A DNA stretch of 64,000 nt. It comes from Macrobrachium rosenbergii (taxonomy: Eukaryota > Arthropoda > Malacostraca > Decapoda > Palaemonidae). Made by a program: the position numbers and the translations under genes. The stretch lies in assembly GCF_040412425.1 (NCBI RefSeq), contig NC_089777.1, positions 33,967,537 through 34,031,536 of the forward strand, in the 5' to 3' direction. Each line of letters starts with the position of its first letter. Within the stretch, counting starts at the first letter, position 1. Shown piece by piece: positions 33,860 to 45,840 of this stretch. Below the pieces are notes generated by a model. It had not been told where the DNA came from and ran no database searches. It saw nothing but the letters and a program-made list of their open reading frames with translations.

Positions 33860-36159
33860 TAATGTAAGTCAGCAGGAGTATTATAATATTTCTATATTCA
33901 AGATTTACAAATTACTTTTGTTTAATGCCCTGAAATACTAAACACAGACTATAATAAAGTTCAGAACATTAATTAATACAGAGAAAATATAAATTCTCTT
34001 TCTCTCTCTCTATAAATTTCATAGAGCAGTGATGATAATTGCTGTATGGCATTTCCATTGCTGGTTTGATGAGAAAACAAGTCGTATAACACCTTGTAAT
34101 TAGTGAGATACCAGGGCAATTTGAACCATCTGACAGAATAACAAATGGTTAATCAAACTTTGACAGTTTGGAAAAGGCTTAATAATGCCAATGTCAAAAG
34201 CTGTGATGGCTGAGCACTGAAAGCTGACATTTCACAATTGCAAATGATTGATTTAAAATTATGAAGCTATTTTTTCATTTTCTTTGCATCATGATACAAA
34301 TATTGCTGTGGTTATAAGCACATTGGTTATCCTTTGGAGGCTTCATTCTTTAGAAAATCTAAATCTGCATCTGTAGAGTATGGTTATCCTCCTCAAGTCT
34401 CAAGTTCTTTCTTGGGAAGTGTTCGTCTATGCTCTTGTTATGGGGTTTGGTGTCATTGCTAATGACATCAGAGAATCCTTCCCCACCATTATTCCTGTAA
34501 CATTCAAAATCATCTTGACTTCTGCATTGATTGTCAGGAAATCCATGAAGTCCTTAACTACCTTACTCCACAATAACTTTACATGCAGTGACAGTGACTT
34601 AAGAGCTAGATGGCATCTACAGTCTCTGAAATAAGTATAAATAAATCTGCAATTGTGATATTCACTGATGGCTGGCACCAAGGGCAGCACAAATCTTCCT
34701 GTAGGTAGGTAGTTGTAAGTTGCTTTATTTCACATTTGGAAGCCTTGATCAAGTGGCTGTACCAGTGGTGTTGTGTTAGAAAGCAGGAGCATGTACTCCA
34801 TATCCTCACTAGTAAAGCCTTAAATGGCAGCCCCTTGGTTACAAGATATTTCTTCACTTCAGGAATGAAGTGCCACTCCAAAACACAAGCCTTCTTATGT
34901 GTACAGAACATACACAGGAAATATGCTTTTATTTTTTTTAAGTCCAGGATGGCTTGTTTATTAGATTAGGCTTGGCTTGATCATGTGACCTCTTTCTAGA
35001 TCCAGCACATTTAATCACAATTGAAGATTTGTTCTGGCAGGTAGCCCTCTATAGTTTAGTTTAGCTCTTCTGGGGATGCTGATGCTGCCTTGGTATCAGC
35101 TGAATACTAGTTTGCCCTAGGATCTTTTAAGTTCATTAGTTTGTCGAGTATATTGTAACTAGCTATGCATTTTTACTGAATTATTTTTCTTGCTCTCCTC
35201 AATCTCCCACACTGTAGTGTTCATGGAATCCAGCTGTTTTTTCATGGATGATTTTCCCATCAACAGAGATATGTTTTTGTGACATATCTTCTAGCTTCAT
35301 TCTAAATGCTTTCTCAGTTTTAGTAAGCACTTTATCGCTAATTTACCCAATTTGCAGTCTTGAGTGGCCCCAGATTCAGTCTTTTGTCTAACAGACAGAA
35401 GTAATAAGGTAGCTCAGTATTGCTTGCACTGCATGGGACCACAACTCTCGTGTTGTTCAACTCTGTTCAGAACTCCAAAGCAATTTCAGAATAAATACAT
35501 TTTTCATTTTAAGCATTACTTCATTTATCAACTCATTCATCATCATTACTTCATTTATCAACTCATTCATCATCCTTGTCATCTTTTCTCACTTCTTTAT
35601 CCTAAATCAGTGACAAAAATGTAACTTCTGCTCCTTCATAGGCACAGTAGTTAATTACCCAGTTTCCTGCTTCCAGTCATGACTACACTGACTATAAAGA
35701 TCTTACCCACAGTCAAGGTAATTGACCACAACCATGACCAACATAGTGGTCACAGAAGCAGCAGTGACCATCACCACTCGTCTTTGCTTGCTGAGTAGAA
35801 TAACAGCTCTAAGATAAAGGCTCACAGTCTCAATCCCTGAGATGAACCAAGAACGGTAACTTGGCAGTAATCATGACTTTGATTGTGTGAGGGAAAGCAA
35901 CTCATATTCTGATTACAAGTTGTCACTCCTGTGACACTGGCCAAGGAGTGAGCAGGCAACCAGTTCACCTCTACAGGTGTGTGCATGGATGTTAGCTGAA
36001 AGGAGAACATCTTGCACCATCTCTCCCTCATTGTTATCTTTCAGTCATGTCCCCTTATCATCAGCTCCTACAGGAACATCACCAGAGATTTTTTTTGGCA
36101 CCTTCAACCCCAGAGAGGATGCCAGCAGGTTTCTCTGTCCACAATGAAGACACTTTGTG
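33860..36159 (+). other. intronic sequence, mostly unassigned
   Basis: AT-rich. Holds a short CT-rich tract near 33997-34013 and a 30-bp tandem duplication at 35514-35573 (CATTACTTCATTTATCAACT twice). No coding signal that I trust. Confidence 0.55.
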
Positions 36160-36780
36160 GCAGGATTTCACAACCACACACTCACACTAACAAAAAAAAC
36201 AACACATACACTCACCTCATACTAGGCTAGGCCTACGAATTCCAGACGGGAAGTTTTGCCAAGCAGAAGGAGGTCACGGAGTCACCACAACGCCGATAAC
36301 GCCAACGCTCGCCACACAACAACAGTCCACAACCAAGAAACCAACAACCCGACCAGTACACAAACACGACCCAAAACAAGACTCAAAAAGACTCAACCAC
36401 GAAGACTCAAACTCAACTCACTCGGAACACAGCAGAAGAAAAAACAACCAGGCTATCACACGACACCGATCACGCAACCAACACAGCACAAAACCCAAAA
36501 CAGGCCCAAGTACAAACACTCCAACCACAAAGCCTCCAAATACCAAATCACACAAACTGAAAACAAAAAAACGCAACCAAAACTCCGATCAACTACCGGA
36601 AAAACCGTCCTTCCAGCACAATATCTCTGTCAAGACTCCCGCCACGATCATCCGAAAAAACACAGTTCCGCGCACTCCCAAAACAACGAAACATGATACC
36701 TCACGGACAATCAAAACGTAAACAAAAGAAAACTACACTCTCTAACGATATCATTCACCAATTCACGTATGCCGTTGCTC
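36160..36780 (+). other. A+C-rich, G/T-poor segment leading into (CT)n
   Basis: For about 600 bp the + strand is dominated by A and C (for example AACAACAGTCCACAACCAAG and CACAAAACCCAAAACAGG). An apparent frame of 146 codons (36256-36696) is a by-product: it is rich in Thr, Gln, Asn, Lys, His and Pro, the amino acids of A/C codons, and has no hydrophobic core. I see no promoter or splice signals. It may be the end of an unrecognised transposon. Confidence 0.6.
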
Positions 36781-36794
36781 GTTGTGCTCTCTCG

Positions 36795-36796
<2 letters not shown>

Positions 36797-36829
<33 letters not shown>

Positions 36830-36833
36830 AGTC

Positions 36834-36864
<31 letters not shown>

Positions 36865-36876
36865 GCGTTGTTGTTA

Positions 36877-36955
<79 letters not shown>
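36797..36955 (+). repeat. (CT)n microsatellite, interrupted
   Basis: Three CT runs with interruptions TAAGTC (about 36829-36834) and CACACACGCGTTGTTGTTAATG (about 36859-36880). The last run is about 75 bp. Confidence 0.95.
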
Positions 36956-36961
<6 letters not shown>

Positions 36962-37439
36962 CAAGACGTTGTCAAATGCAATAACCTCATTCCTCCATAA
37001 CTTGAGTATATTGAAGACATCAGGGACACCAGCCAACACATTGGGCTCTGACTCAACCCAGGACCCTGTGGTACTTAATGAGCACAAGGATAGAGAATCT
37101 GAAGCTTCATAAGATGACCTCACCAGCTAGGTTTATGACCTGCTGCTAGCTGCTGCCCCTTTGGATAGTAACACATTTCGATTTTGGGATGGAGAGACAA
37201 GGAATTATGAATGGGTATGATAGACCAGTGGCTGCCCCTAACTCATCTTCACGCCCAACCACAGACTTCTGAGGTTCTAGTGATCCAGGAGTGTATCTCA
37301 GATGCAAAACATTCCTTTTCTGCTGTAGAGAAATCTGGATGTTTGAACTCTGAAGCTTTCTTCAGTACTTTACAGTTATCTTCATTGTGACAGAGATCAA
37401 CATGATTGGCCAGTTACTTGGGGAGTTCCTGGCCACGTT

Positions 37440-37620
37440 CCAGATTTGCGGCTTCACCTATTCACGGATTTTTCTGTGGAACATATATACACATTTATCG
37501 CAGTATTTTTCATAAAATATTCACTAATTACTGTATTTTCAAATCATTTTGGTGACAATGCATTTTTTGAGATAAAACTATTAAAATGCTCTGGTATAAG
37601 GCTTTCCAACTTTTAGTACT
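37440..37620 (+). mobile_element. left-half fragment of the MITE family at 7055-7397
   Basis: Shares GGATTTTTCTGTGGAAC, ATATTCACTAATTACTGTATTTTC and AAAACTATTAAAATGCTC(T)GGTATAAG with the intact copy. Ends are missing. Confidence 0.75.
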
Positions 37621-37670
37621 TGGGTGTTCCTGTAGAAACCAATGATGAGGGGACATCAGCAGTGGGTAGT

Positions 37671-38130
37671 GATTTGATGGTGATGGTGGCAACAGAAACA
37701 TATAGGCTATACAGCAAGAATTAGCCATGTTTTGCCAACTTTGTCAGCAATTGGGACGCCATGTCAGCTGGGAGTCAGAACTAGTGCCTTCAATGAGAAC
37801 TGTGTTGCTGGGTATGGTCACTGACACAGAAGCAGAGGAAAGGTGCTGTCCACAATTTTGAGTCTGTTTTAATCTGGCAACTACTCTGTAAGATTTTACC
37901 CAGACCTTAGTATCAGTGGCAGCATAGGTGGTGACTGGATGGTGATGGTGGCAATTGCAACGGAAGTATAACAAGAGCTAGCCCTGTTATGTAAGCTCTG
38001 TCACCCACTGGGTCTCCAAATCAACTAGGAGTCAGATCTAGTGCCTTCAATGAGAACTGTGTGGCTGGGTATGGTTATTTACACAGAAGCAGAGGATGGG
38101 TGCCATCCACATCTTCCAGCCAAGTTGTTG
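37671..38130 (+). repeat. about 260-bp tandem duplication
   Basis: GGATGGTGATGGTGGCAA-like sequence at 37671 and 37933, and AGTGCCTTCAATGAGAACTG at about 37782 and 38040, with ACACAGAAGCAGAGGA after each. The copies are diverged by point changes and small indels. No gene. Confidence 0.8.
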
Positions 38131-39486
38131 CAATCCTTGATCAGGCATCCCTTGTCTCCTAAGAAGTTACCACATAGCCACTTCTAATTGCAATTGTTTC
38201 AACCACAGTTTGTGAGGTCATGGCCAGCAGTGTCTCAGCCAGTTGTTACCAAGTCTGAGCCCCAAAGGATATCTTGAAGGTTCCTCAGTGTGGAATGACC
38301 TCAGACACCTGTTAATAGGAGTTCTCTGGTCCATCTCTCCTAGAAATATTGATGTTTACAGATATTCAGTTGTGAATGGGAGCACACTTACCAGATCACC
38401 AGGTGACAGGAACCACATCTTCACATTTAATGAAAGGAGATTCACACTCCAGTAGGAAAAGTGTAAGCATTTGGGCACATCTTTTGGCTCTGCAAGCACA
38501 TATTAAAAAATACACATTTTAGTATTTTTAAGGTAGGCTAAGGTTAAAATTATTTTTAATATAACACTTCATGTAGTTCACCACCTTTTCATATGAAAAT
38601 ATTTCTTGTAGGTTGTCAGGCTAAGATAACTTTACAGTATATATACAAGGCTATCTTTCATCTGTGAGTTTATCAGAGAAGAAACTGCCAGAATGAAACT
38701 AATAAATGTACAATGTCTACTGTACAATATTTTGTGCCAACTCTTTGTATGTACATTTCCATATAAGTTATTTTTCTCCCTCCCATAGTACAGCCCTGAT
38801 ATGTCTGCATATGTGCTGTGCAAATACATTTTATACAAGATTTAGTATGCTGAGGCTTAGACCTGATGGGCATTCAGGCAGAAAGAGCACAAGATAGAAG
38901 CAAGTAGAGAAAACTCATTTCTTGTCTAACCCCATGAAGGGAAGAGCTGCCATGACATTGTTTATGATGATGATGATGAGGATAAGTTTTAGTATAAGAT
39001 AATTTTACTCTTTTTCTTGTTAGTGGGAAAAGATAGTATAAGATAATTTTACACTTTTTCTTGGAAGTCGGTAAAAATGTGATCGTTGTTTTATGGTTGC
39101 ATGGTAGATATCCTTCTCTCAGTAATTACACCATTAATATTTTTGTTGTAATATTAGAGTTGCATATCAGATGCAAGTTCAAATCTTGTCATTTCTTCAC
39201 TTGGACTGAACATTAAAATCCACTTAAAGTGTCATATTTGTACAGCTCATGCTTTCTCAGTGTACATTCACAATACATATTTGTAAGCACAGTACTTGAC
39301 ATTTACTGTAACCAGAATCTAAGCAGGCAGGCACATGGGGAAAGCCAGTCACTGCCAGTGACCTTGCACCCTTGCCCTTCCCCAAGAGGGAGAGAAGCTG
39401 AAGAAGTCTTTCAAGATTTCTAGACTCAACTACCTTTATGCCTGCTTGCATGGGAAAATAAATCATGATTGAGGTAATTATAGATA
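38131..39486 (+). other. intronic sequence with a 44-bp tandem duplication
   Basis: TAGTATAAGATAATTTTAC occurs at 38990 and 39034, each followed by CTTTTTCTTG. A short GAT run lies at about 38965-38983. Nothing else recognised. Confidence 0.55.
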
Positions 39487-39625
39487 CAGAAAATCCCCCA
39501 TATTTGCAGGGGATGCATACCACACCCCCCGCCAATAGCTAAAATCCGTGAATATTTAAAACCCTTCTAAAAACTCTTAGAACTGCCTAGTTCAAACACA
39601 AAAAAAACACTAGAAAATGCTCATA
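39487..39625 (-). mobile_element. right-half fragment of the MITE family at 7055-7397, reversed
   Basis: TA then CAGAAAATCCCCCATATTTG..., followed by GGGGATGCATACCAC, TAGCTAAAATCCGTGAATA and CTCTTAGAACTGCCTAGTT, the reverse complement of the right half of the intact element. It abuts another CAGGTATTATCCTACTTACG element end at 39626, again preceded by TA; the right end of that second element is not found. Confidence 0.72.
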
Positions 39626-40119
39626 CAGGTATTATCCTACTTACGATAGGGTTAGGTTCCAAAAAACCCATTGTTTGTTTGAAAAATGTATCTCAAATAT
39701 ATCCTAGCCTACACTAGGGTATTCAGTACCATGTATACATATATGGTAGCCTAGCCTACACTATAATGTATACTCTATACATATACGGTATTGTAATTAT
39801 TAATATCAGCTAATTCTGGAGGTTCATGCAGATTGACTTATGATAATTCATTACAAAGAGAAACTGAAAAACAAACAAGAATTAGTTTAGCCAACACTAT
39901 GGTGAATCGTATACATATACGGTAGCCTAGCTTACATTATACTGTACTCTATATTCACATATTAACAATGTATTATACAAACATCAACACAACGAATATG
40001 CATCTTTTCCATGGATCTTTTAAAATGTTATGCTTTACTTCACTGTATCCAATAATATTGTATATATTCTTATATTGATTTTGTATTATAAATTGCGATC
40101 GTAGTGATCAATGTTTTGA

Positions 40120-40409
40120 TTTGGAAATCGATTACGCTGTAAGTTTATTTCGCCGTATATAAGTCAGTTCAGAGCGCTTTTCGTGCTTCAAGTTAGCGTA
40201 AATGAATTTCTATACTTTACTTATATGGGCCAAGGTTATTTTTGTTATACAAGGTGTTTTTTTATTTGGAAATTGATTACGCGGTCAGTTTATTTCGCCG
40301 TATTTAAGTCAGTTCAGAGCGCTTTTCATGCTTCTAGTTAGCGTAAATGGACTTCTAGATACTTTATTTATATGGGCCAAGGTTATTTTTGTTATACAAG
40401 GTGTTTTTA
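40120..40409 (+). repeat. 145-bp tandem duplication
   Basis: TTTGGAAATCGATTACGCTG at 40120 and TTTGGAAATTGATTACGCGG at 40265. Both continue with TTTATTTCGCCGTAT, AGTCAGTTCAGAGCGCTTTT and ATATGGGCCAAGGTTATTTT. Confidence 0.88.
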
Positions 40410-42082
40410 AGTAGAAATATAACTTGAATACGTCTCGTTCTGAAATTTATTTAGCTTTTTTTTTCGTTAATAGATGACAGCCATTTGAGGGCATGTTTTT
40501 GTGTAAAAAAAAATCAAGATTCTGTTCACTATTTTCACTTGATTTTGTCAGTTTTGATTAAAATACTTTCTCTCCAATTTTATTTACGGTTGATAATTCC
40601 TCCCAGTATTCCTCCTCTTCATGCTAAGAGGATCAGCTGGCTAAAGGCTTTTGAGAGGTCATTGAATGGATAAAGGATCTTTGATCTACTTAGCCCTTCT
40701 TCCCTTTGGTGCCCCAGTAAATCCTATCCAGTGTTGACATCCTCTCCAGCTCATTTTCTCACCTGCAGACCTTGCAAAAATTTTATAGTTTCTTTACATG
40801 CTAACTACTAACAACCTGATTAAGATCTTCATCTTCAAGAAAGCCACTCAGTAAATTCCTCCAAAACATTATTTTTATTTTTCACAAGTCTTACCTATAC
40901 TAGGCTCTGCACACAGGTTCTTCTCAGCAGCACAAGGAGTTACAAGAGAAGGTAACAAGGCTTCTGCAAGATCACTCCTTGGCTAAACCACCAGATCAGT
41001 TCTTTTTCATCTGTTTATCTCTGTGCTCAAGTATGATGACAATTTCTCAAGAGGATAATGCTATCTTCTTCCAACCATGACAAGCAATAACACTGATACA
41101 ATAACATTCTTCAAAGGACAAGATGTTTTAGTGGGCTTCACTTCTAGAGAACTTCATGAATCAGACATTGCTACACTTCATTTGCTCTCTTTTGAAATGG
41201 ATAACGTGTCTGATCCAAAAGCCCACACTGTCTATTCTTAATCACCTCTAATTTTTCCAATTTTTAGGGAATGATGAGGAACCTTGCTCAGTGAACACTT
41301 AAGACATACTTAATTCAAAGGGACTTGGGCTCAATTCTCCCAGGACCAAAAAGTAATTATGGTGATACCTACCTCATAAAGAAGTTTCAGAAAAGGGAAC
41401 TTTATTTAAAGACTTATGCCTCAAAGGCTATGCATGATGAAGTAGCTCTGTCCATATTTGCCATATAAAGTAGGGAGGATCGCAGATGTACTAGAACCAG
41501 AGATCTGTCCTATAGAGAACAATGACTTCCCTTGTGGGAAGATGGACCAGAAACACCTTCCACTGCATAACTTAAGTCTTGGCAATATCCAGTTTGTCAG
41601 GGTAGATAAAAATGAATTTAGTCACAGTAATTAAAAGGCTATTAAGTATCTCATTCGATAGCCTTTCCAACTAAGTAGATATTTGGCTACTTAAGGTAAT
41701 GATCTGCTTTGCTTCTGTACATACAAATCATTTGCAAAGGTCTCCCCTATAATCTGTGATTTAGCACAAACATTTTCTCGCTGGATTGAAGCTTCATACT
41801 GGTGGTTGACAGTAACAGGGAGAGACACAAGGGGTAATTCATTTGGGTACAAGTTTAATTTCCTTTGTCAAATGTGGAGAGGAACTGTGAACCTGAAGTG
41901 TAAAAATAAGGCAGTGGTTTGTATGTATGTAGCATACCTTTCTTAAGAAATCTACCCTTTGGTTTTTTGTCTATTTTGAAATATTTTGTTTTGATATAAC
42001 AATGCAAACTGTTTTATGGATATAAAAGTTTTATACCACGGAGTATACTATCCAAATTAATATTTCCTTATCTTGTTAACAG
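40410..42082 (+). other. end of the last intron, unassigned
   Basis: No reliable coding or element signal. The acceptor TTATCTTGTTAACAG closes the intron at 42082. Confidence 0.55.
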
Positions 42083-42189
42083 TACGAGCTCTAACCATGC
42101 TGACAAAGCAACCCAGTTCTTCCGATGATGACCTCTCACCAATGCAGCCTCTCCCATTAGTGCAGCAACGGGAAAACTACCTCGTCTAG
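42083..42189 (+). CDS. host gene, terminal coding exon
   Basis: Two bases complete the codon left open by the exon at 10673, then 34 sense codons and TAG. It encodes RALTMLTKQPSSSDDDLSPM and then QPLPLVQQRENYLV. The serine/aspartate run contains potential CK2 sites. The extreme C-terminus, Tyr-Leu-Val, has hydrophobic residues at positions 0 and -2, the pattern of a class II PDZ ligand. The acceptor and phase fit, and a long 3' UTR with several AATAAA signals follows, so I take this as the main last exon. It lies 31.4 kb from the previous one. The alternatives at 12877 and 51153 share its start phase. Confidence 0.72.
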
Positions 42190-43960
42190 GGAACCTGGTT
42201 GAATGTTATTTTGTCTGGAGCGTATTGAAACTGTTATTGAGTTTCCTGACAACCACCTAGTCTGAACTTTATTTTTAATAGCATCGGAGTTATCTCAAGT
42301 GGACTTTACATACAGCAGATAATGCTTGAGATTATTATTTGTATCTGTGTAGTGGTGATGCATAGGTAAGTGTGTCACAAAGATCTCAGTGTTTAGAATG
42401 AAAGGTTTTGTCTTTTTGAAAGCAAACCTATTTGTTACTGCAGTATGGACTTTTGAAAGACATACTTTATTTATGTAGTGAAAATTCTGTTCGAACAACA
42501 CTATCAGACTAATAATGACAATGTCAGAGCTGCTGTTTGTGATTACAATAAACTTTTATTTGATGCACACATTACATTTTAAGTAGTAAGGTGAATACAA
42601 GATAATGAAGATGAATAAAGTAAATTCTGTCTTTTGGTTTTGAAAGTGCTCAAAGGAACAAAAATAATGCAAGTGAAGCACTTTTGGTTTTGCATATTCT
42701 GTTCAGTTCAACGAAATCAGAAAAGCAATTTGGATCAATATACGTGTTTAAGTTTTGAAACACAGTGTATACATTATTGCCTTAAGGAGCATAAAGCTGA
42801 AATGTGCCAAGTGTGATAAGACTGATTGTAGATGGCTTCATGAGTGAAATGTGATATCTTTTTTTTGTCCTTGTAGCCTTTTGTTATAATTTAAAACTAA
42901 TTTCATTTTCACATATATATAATCATAATCTAGTTTTATAGATTAAATATTGATCTTCGTCAGTAAAAATTTATGCCTTTTCCTTTTTAGATGAAGCCAT
43001 TTTCTTTGTCAGCATAAAGGAATGTATTTTCTGGAGAGAAAAAAAAAAGTGTTCATGTACAGTACTTGAGCTTCCAATATGGTATTGAGAAAAAATATCA
43101 TATCCAATTTATCATCAACATGTAGGGCCTGTGCTATCAGTGAAATATGTTTCTCGAAGACCTTCGAGTCCAGTCTCGGTGCCACAGTAGCTGGTGCTGG
43201 TCTGTCAGTCCATTGGGATTCCTGTAATATTGTTATGTATATTTTCTTAACATTTTTATTATTGTTGATTACAGTGAATTATTGTTTATAGATTATTTTC
43301 TGCACATATCTCTCTGTCTGATCATTATTTTATGAACGCTCATATCATTTTCGTGAAAAAAAAATGTTTATAGATACATTAATTTTTACTGTGATTCACC
43401 TCAATCCTTTGTACTGATAGCCAGCTGCAATATATAAATTTTGTGTAAATACTACAGTTTACTAGTATTAGTTGATAGATATTTTTATTGGAACTACATT
43501 TCTAGTAAAATTTTTATATATTTTGCCTTGGAAGTATTATGTTACTATTATGACTACATTCATCACAATATGATTTTTTGGGTAATTAACTTGAAATGTC
43601 AAACTTTAGCTTTAAAAATGGCATCCTTGTTATTCTTTACATGATAAGTTGACTTTCAAACATATCTTAAGCAATAATATCAATAAACTGAACTTTCTTG
43701 AAAAATCTTTATTATTCTTCATTGATGTAGTGTTGAGACTGTCAGATTTTGTTAAAGTGAATGATTTTCTATGCCTTCAATAATATTGTAAGAAATATGA
43801 GAAACTGTATGCTGTTGGTTATACATAATATTGTATATTTTAATTGCTCTTAAACATGTGTATTTTTTACAGAAAAAGTTTACTGTATTATTGCCATTAC
43901 TATTTTTGGAACCTAAAAATTGTATTGTGCAATAAATTCTATTGCTCCAAGTGTGCGTCA
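42190..43960 (+). other. host gene 3' UTR
   Basis: AT-rich and non-coding. AATAAA occurs at 42547, 42614, 43682 and 43931; the last is followed by a GT-rich stretch (AAGTGTGCGTC), a likely final cleavage region. No transposon end interrupts it, unlike the adjacent intron. Confidence 0.6.
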
Positions 43961-44837
43961 TTTCATTTAGAAAACCTTTAATTTCAACATGAGAATTGAA
44001 ATGAAGGATACTCCTATGAATGCCATCCTAACAAATTCCTCTGGGAAACACGGTGCAAATAGTAAGATAATTATAATTTCATCAAATAAAAATTTGAGAA
44101 ACCAAGAAACTTCTTACCTCTGCTAGTTGGTATGTTGCTCCCAATACATAAAGAGGAAATATGATCAAAGCATCTGACAGTAAGCCTATTGTAAAGAAGG
44201 CAGATGGTATCCCAAAATATTAAAATATTTGGACTACATATTCTAATTACAACTGGAAGGAACTCTCGAAGCAGAATGGCTTCAGAATATTAAAGCTTCA
44301 CAAATTTGCAATATCTAATCAATTTTCACTAAAAAATTTTTAAGACCACTGAAGGGGTTATCCACTTAAATTTATGATCATAACCTTTCAGACAATTGCA
44401 GTGTTCATAACGTATATGATGTGTGTCAGAACAATGGTAAGAATGTACAGGCTTAGATCATTCCAATATTCTAATTGTTTTGAGTCTGGACATAAAGTCC
44501 ATGTGCTCAAATTGCATAGGATGTAATGAATGTCCCTAAAATTATGAGGATTCAATTATCCGGTCACTAATCAACTGGTTTCATTATGAAGGAAATTGTC
44601 CTCTAAATTCCTGGGAGCATGCTTGGAGAGGGTATGAATAGATTACAAAAAATACAGGAATGGTGAGTAACTTACACTTCCACCATGACGGGAGGTGGAA
44701 AAAAAAAATTTGTTCAAGATAGACAAGTGCATCCAGCTACCAAACAATGACAAATTTTATAAGTAATTTGTATTTTTCCTAAAACACACCTGAGGTTTTA
44801 ACATATGGGATTTACTTTCAGCGCAAGTCGGAGCTGG
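43961..44837 (+). other. intergenic sequence, nothing recognised
   Basis: AT-rich with no open frame of interest and no element ends. Confidence 0.55.
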
Positions 44838-45569
44838 CCATTTAATTTATAACAAGGTGGATATTGGTAGTTGGTTACCAACATTAAGGGAGGAATCCCT
44901 TCCATCCAGTTGGTATGCATTCAATTTACCTCTTGGTCCAGGAAGCAGTGTGAGGGATGGCTAGAGGTGGGCCATTCATGTAAAGACCTCAGGTTTGTGG
45001 GTGTGAGGAAAAATACAAATTACAGTACTTTATAAATTTGTCATTTGTTCCTACACGTATACAAACCCTCAATCTTTACATAGGGGAGACTTACTCCTTG
45101 GTGGGAGGATTCTGAGCAAGTTTTTCATTTGACTCTTCACCTTGGCTTTGACTAGGGTACCTTCGTTCAGGGTACATCTCCTGATGTTTAGGAGTCTCTA
45201 GGACAGGCAGACTTCTTGGTTTTGGTCGCAACCTGAGAGTTACATGTTCAAGGGAAGTCCGATCTCTCACCCAAGCAAGAATAGTATATGCTGGCTAGAT
45301 ACAGCAGCAAGGTTGTCCTTGTCTCGGCAGGGGCAACCATCTCAAGCAGTTGCAAGCCCTGATTGGCCACCTGTTGCAACTGCTGAGGCTGGTTCTTCAT
45401 GGGCAGTTTCTCCTTCATTCACTTCATGCAGATGGAAAGGGTTCTGGTCTTTGACAAGGTCTCCCCATTCCTTCTCGTCCTCTCTCAGAGAGACAGGACT
45501 TGGCCTAATGGTTAGATGACAAATATCTCCTCGGAGTGTTGTTACAGACCTTCCCTCAGGAGATACTTT

Positions 45570-45840
45570 GTGCCTCAAGGCATCAACCGGAAGGCAGTCA
45601 TCTGCACCTCAAGAGGTTAGGTTGGGTACTTAACCTAACCTAGCCTAGCCTAACTAATTCTAAGCTAACCTTACCCACTCTGCACTTCACTGTCTTGGAA
45701 CTTCGTGCCTCATGGCATCAACCAGAAGGTAGTCACAGGCTCTTCAAGGGGCTAGGTTGGGTTAGGTTAGGTTGGGTACTTAACCCAACCTAGCGTAGCC
45801 TAAAATAAACCTAGCCTAACCTGACCTAATCTGCACCTCA
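45570..45840 (+). repeat. about 136-bp duplication with arthropod telomere-like words
   Basis: GTGCCTCAAGGCATCAACC (about 45570) recurs as GTGCCTCATGGCATCAACC (about 45706), each followed by GGTTAGGTTGGG and its complement CCTAACCTAGCC. The (TTAGG)-like words resemble the arthropod telomere repeat, but there are only a few and they are palindromic. Confidence 0.65.

Noticed and set aside
36256..36696. Open frame of 146 codons, Thr/Gln/Asn/Lys-rich
   Set aside because: It follows from the A+C-rich strand composition; there is no hydrophobic core, no splice or start context and no domain.
36769..37123. Ser-Leu and Arg-Glu repeat frames on both strands
   Set aside because: Translation of the (CT)n microsatellite.
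45600..45840. Interstitial telomere array
   Set aside because: Only a handful of TTAGG-like words, in both orientations, within a 136-bp duplication; not an array.
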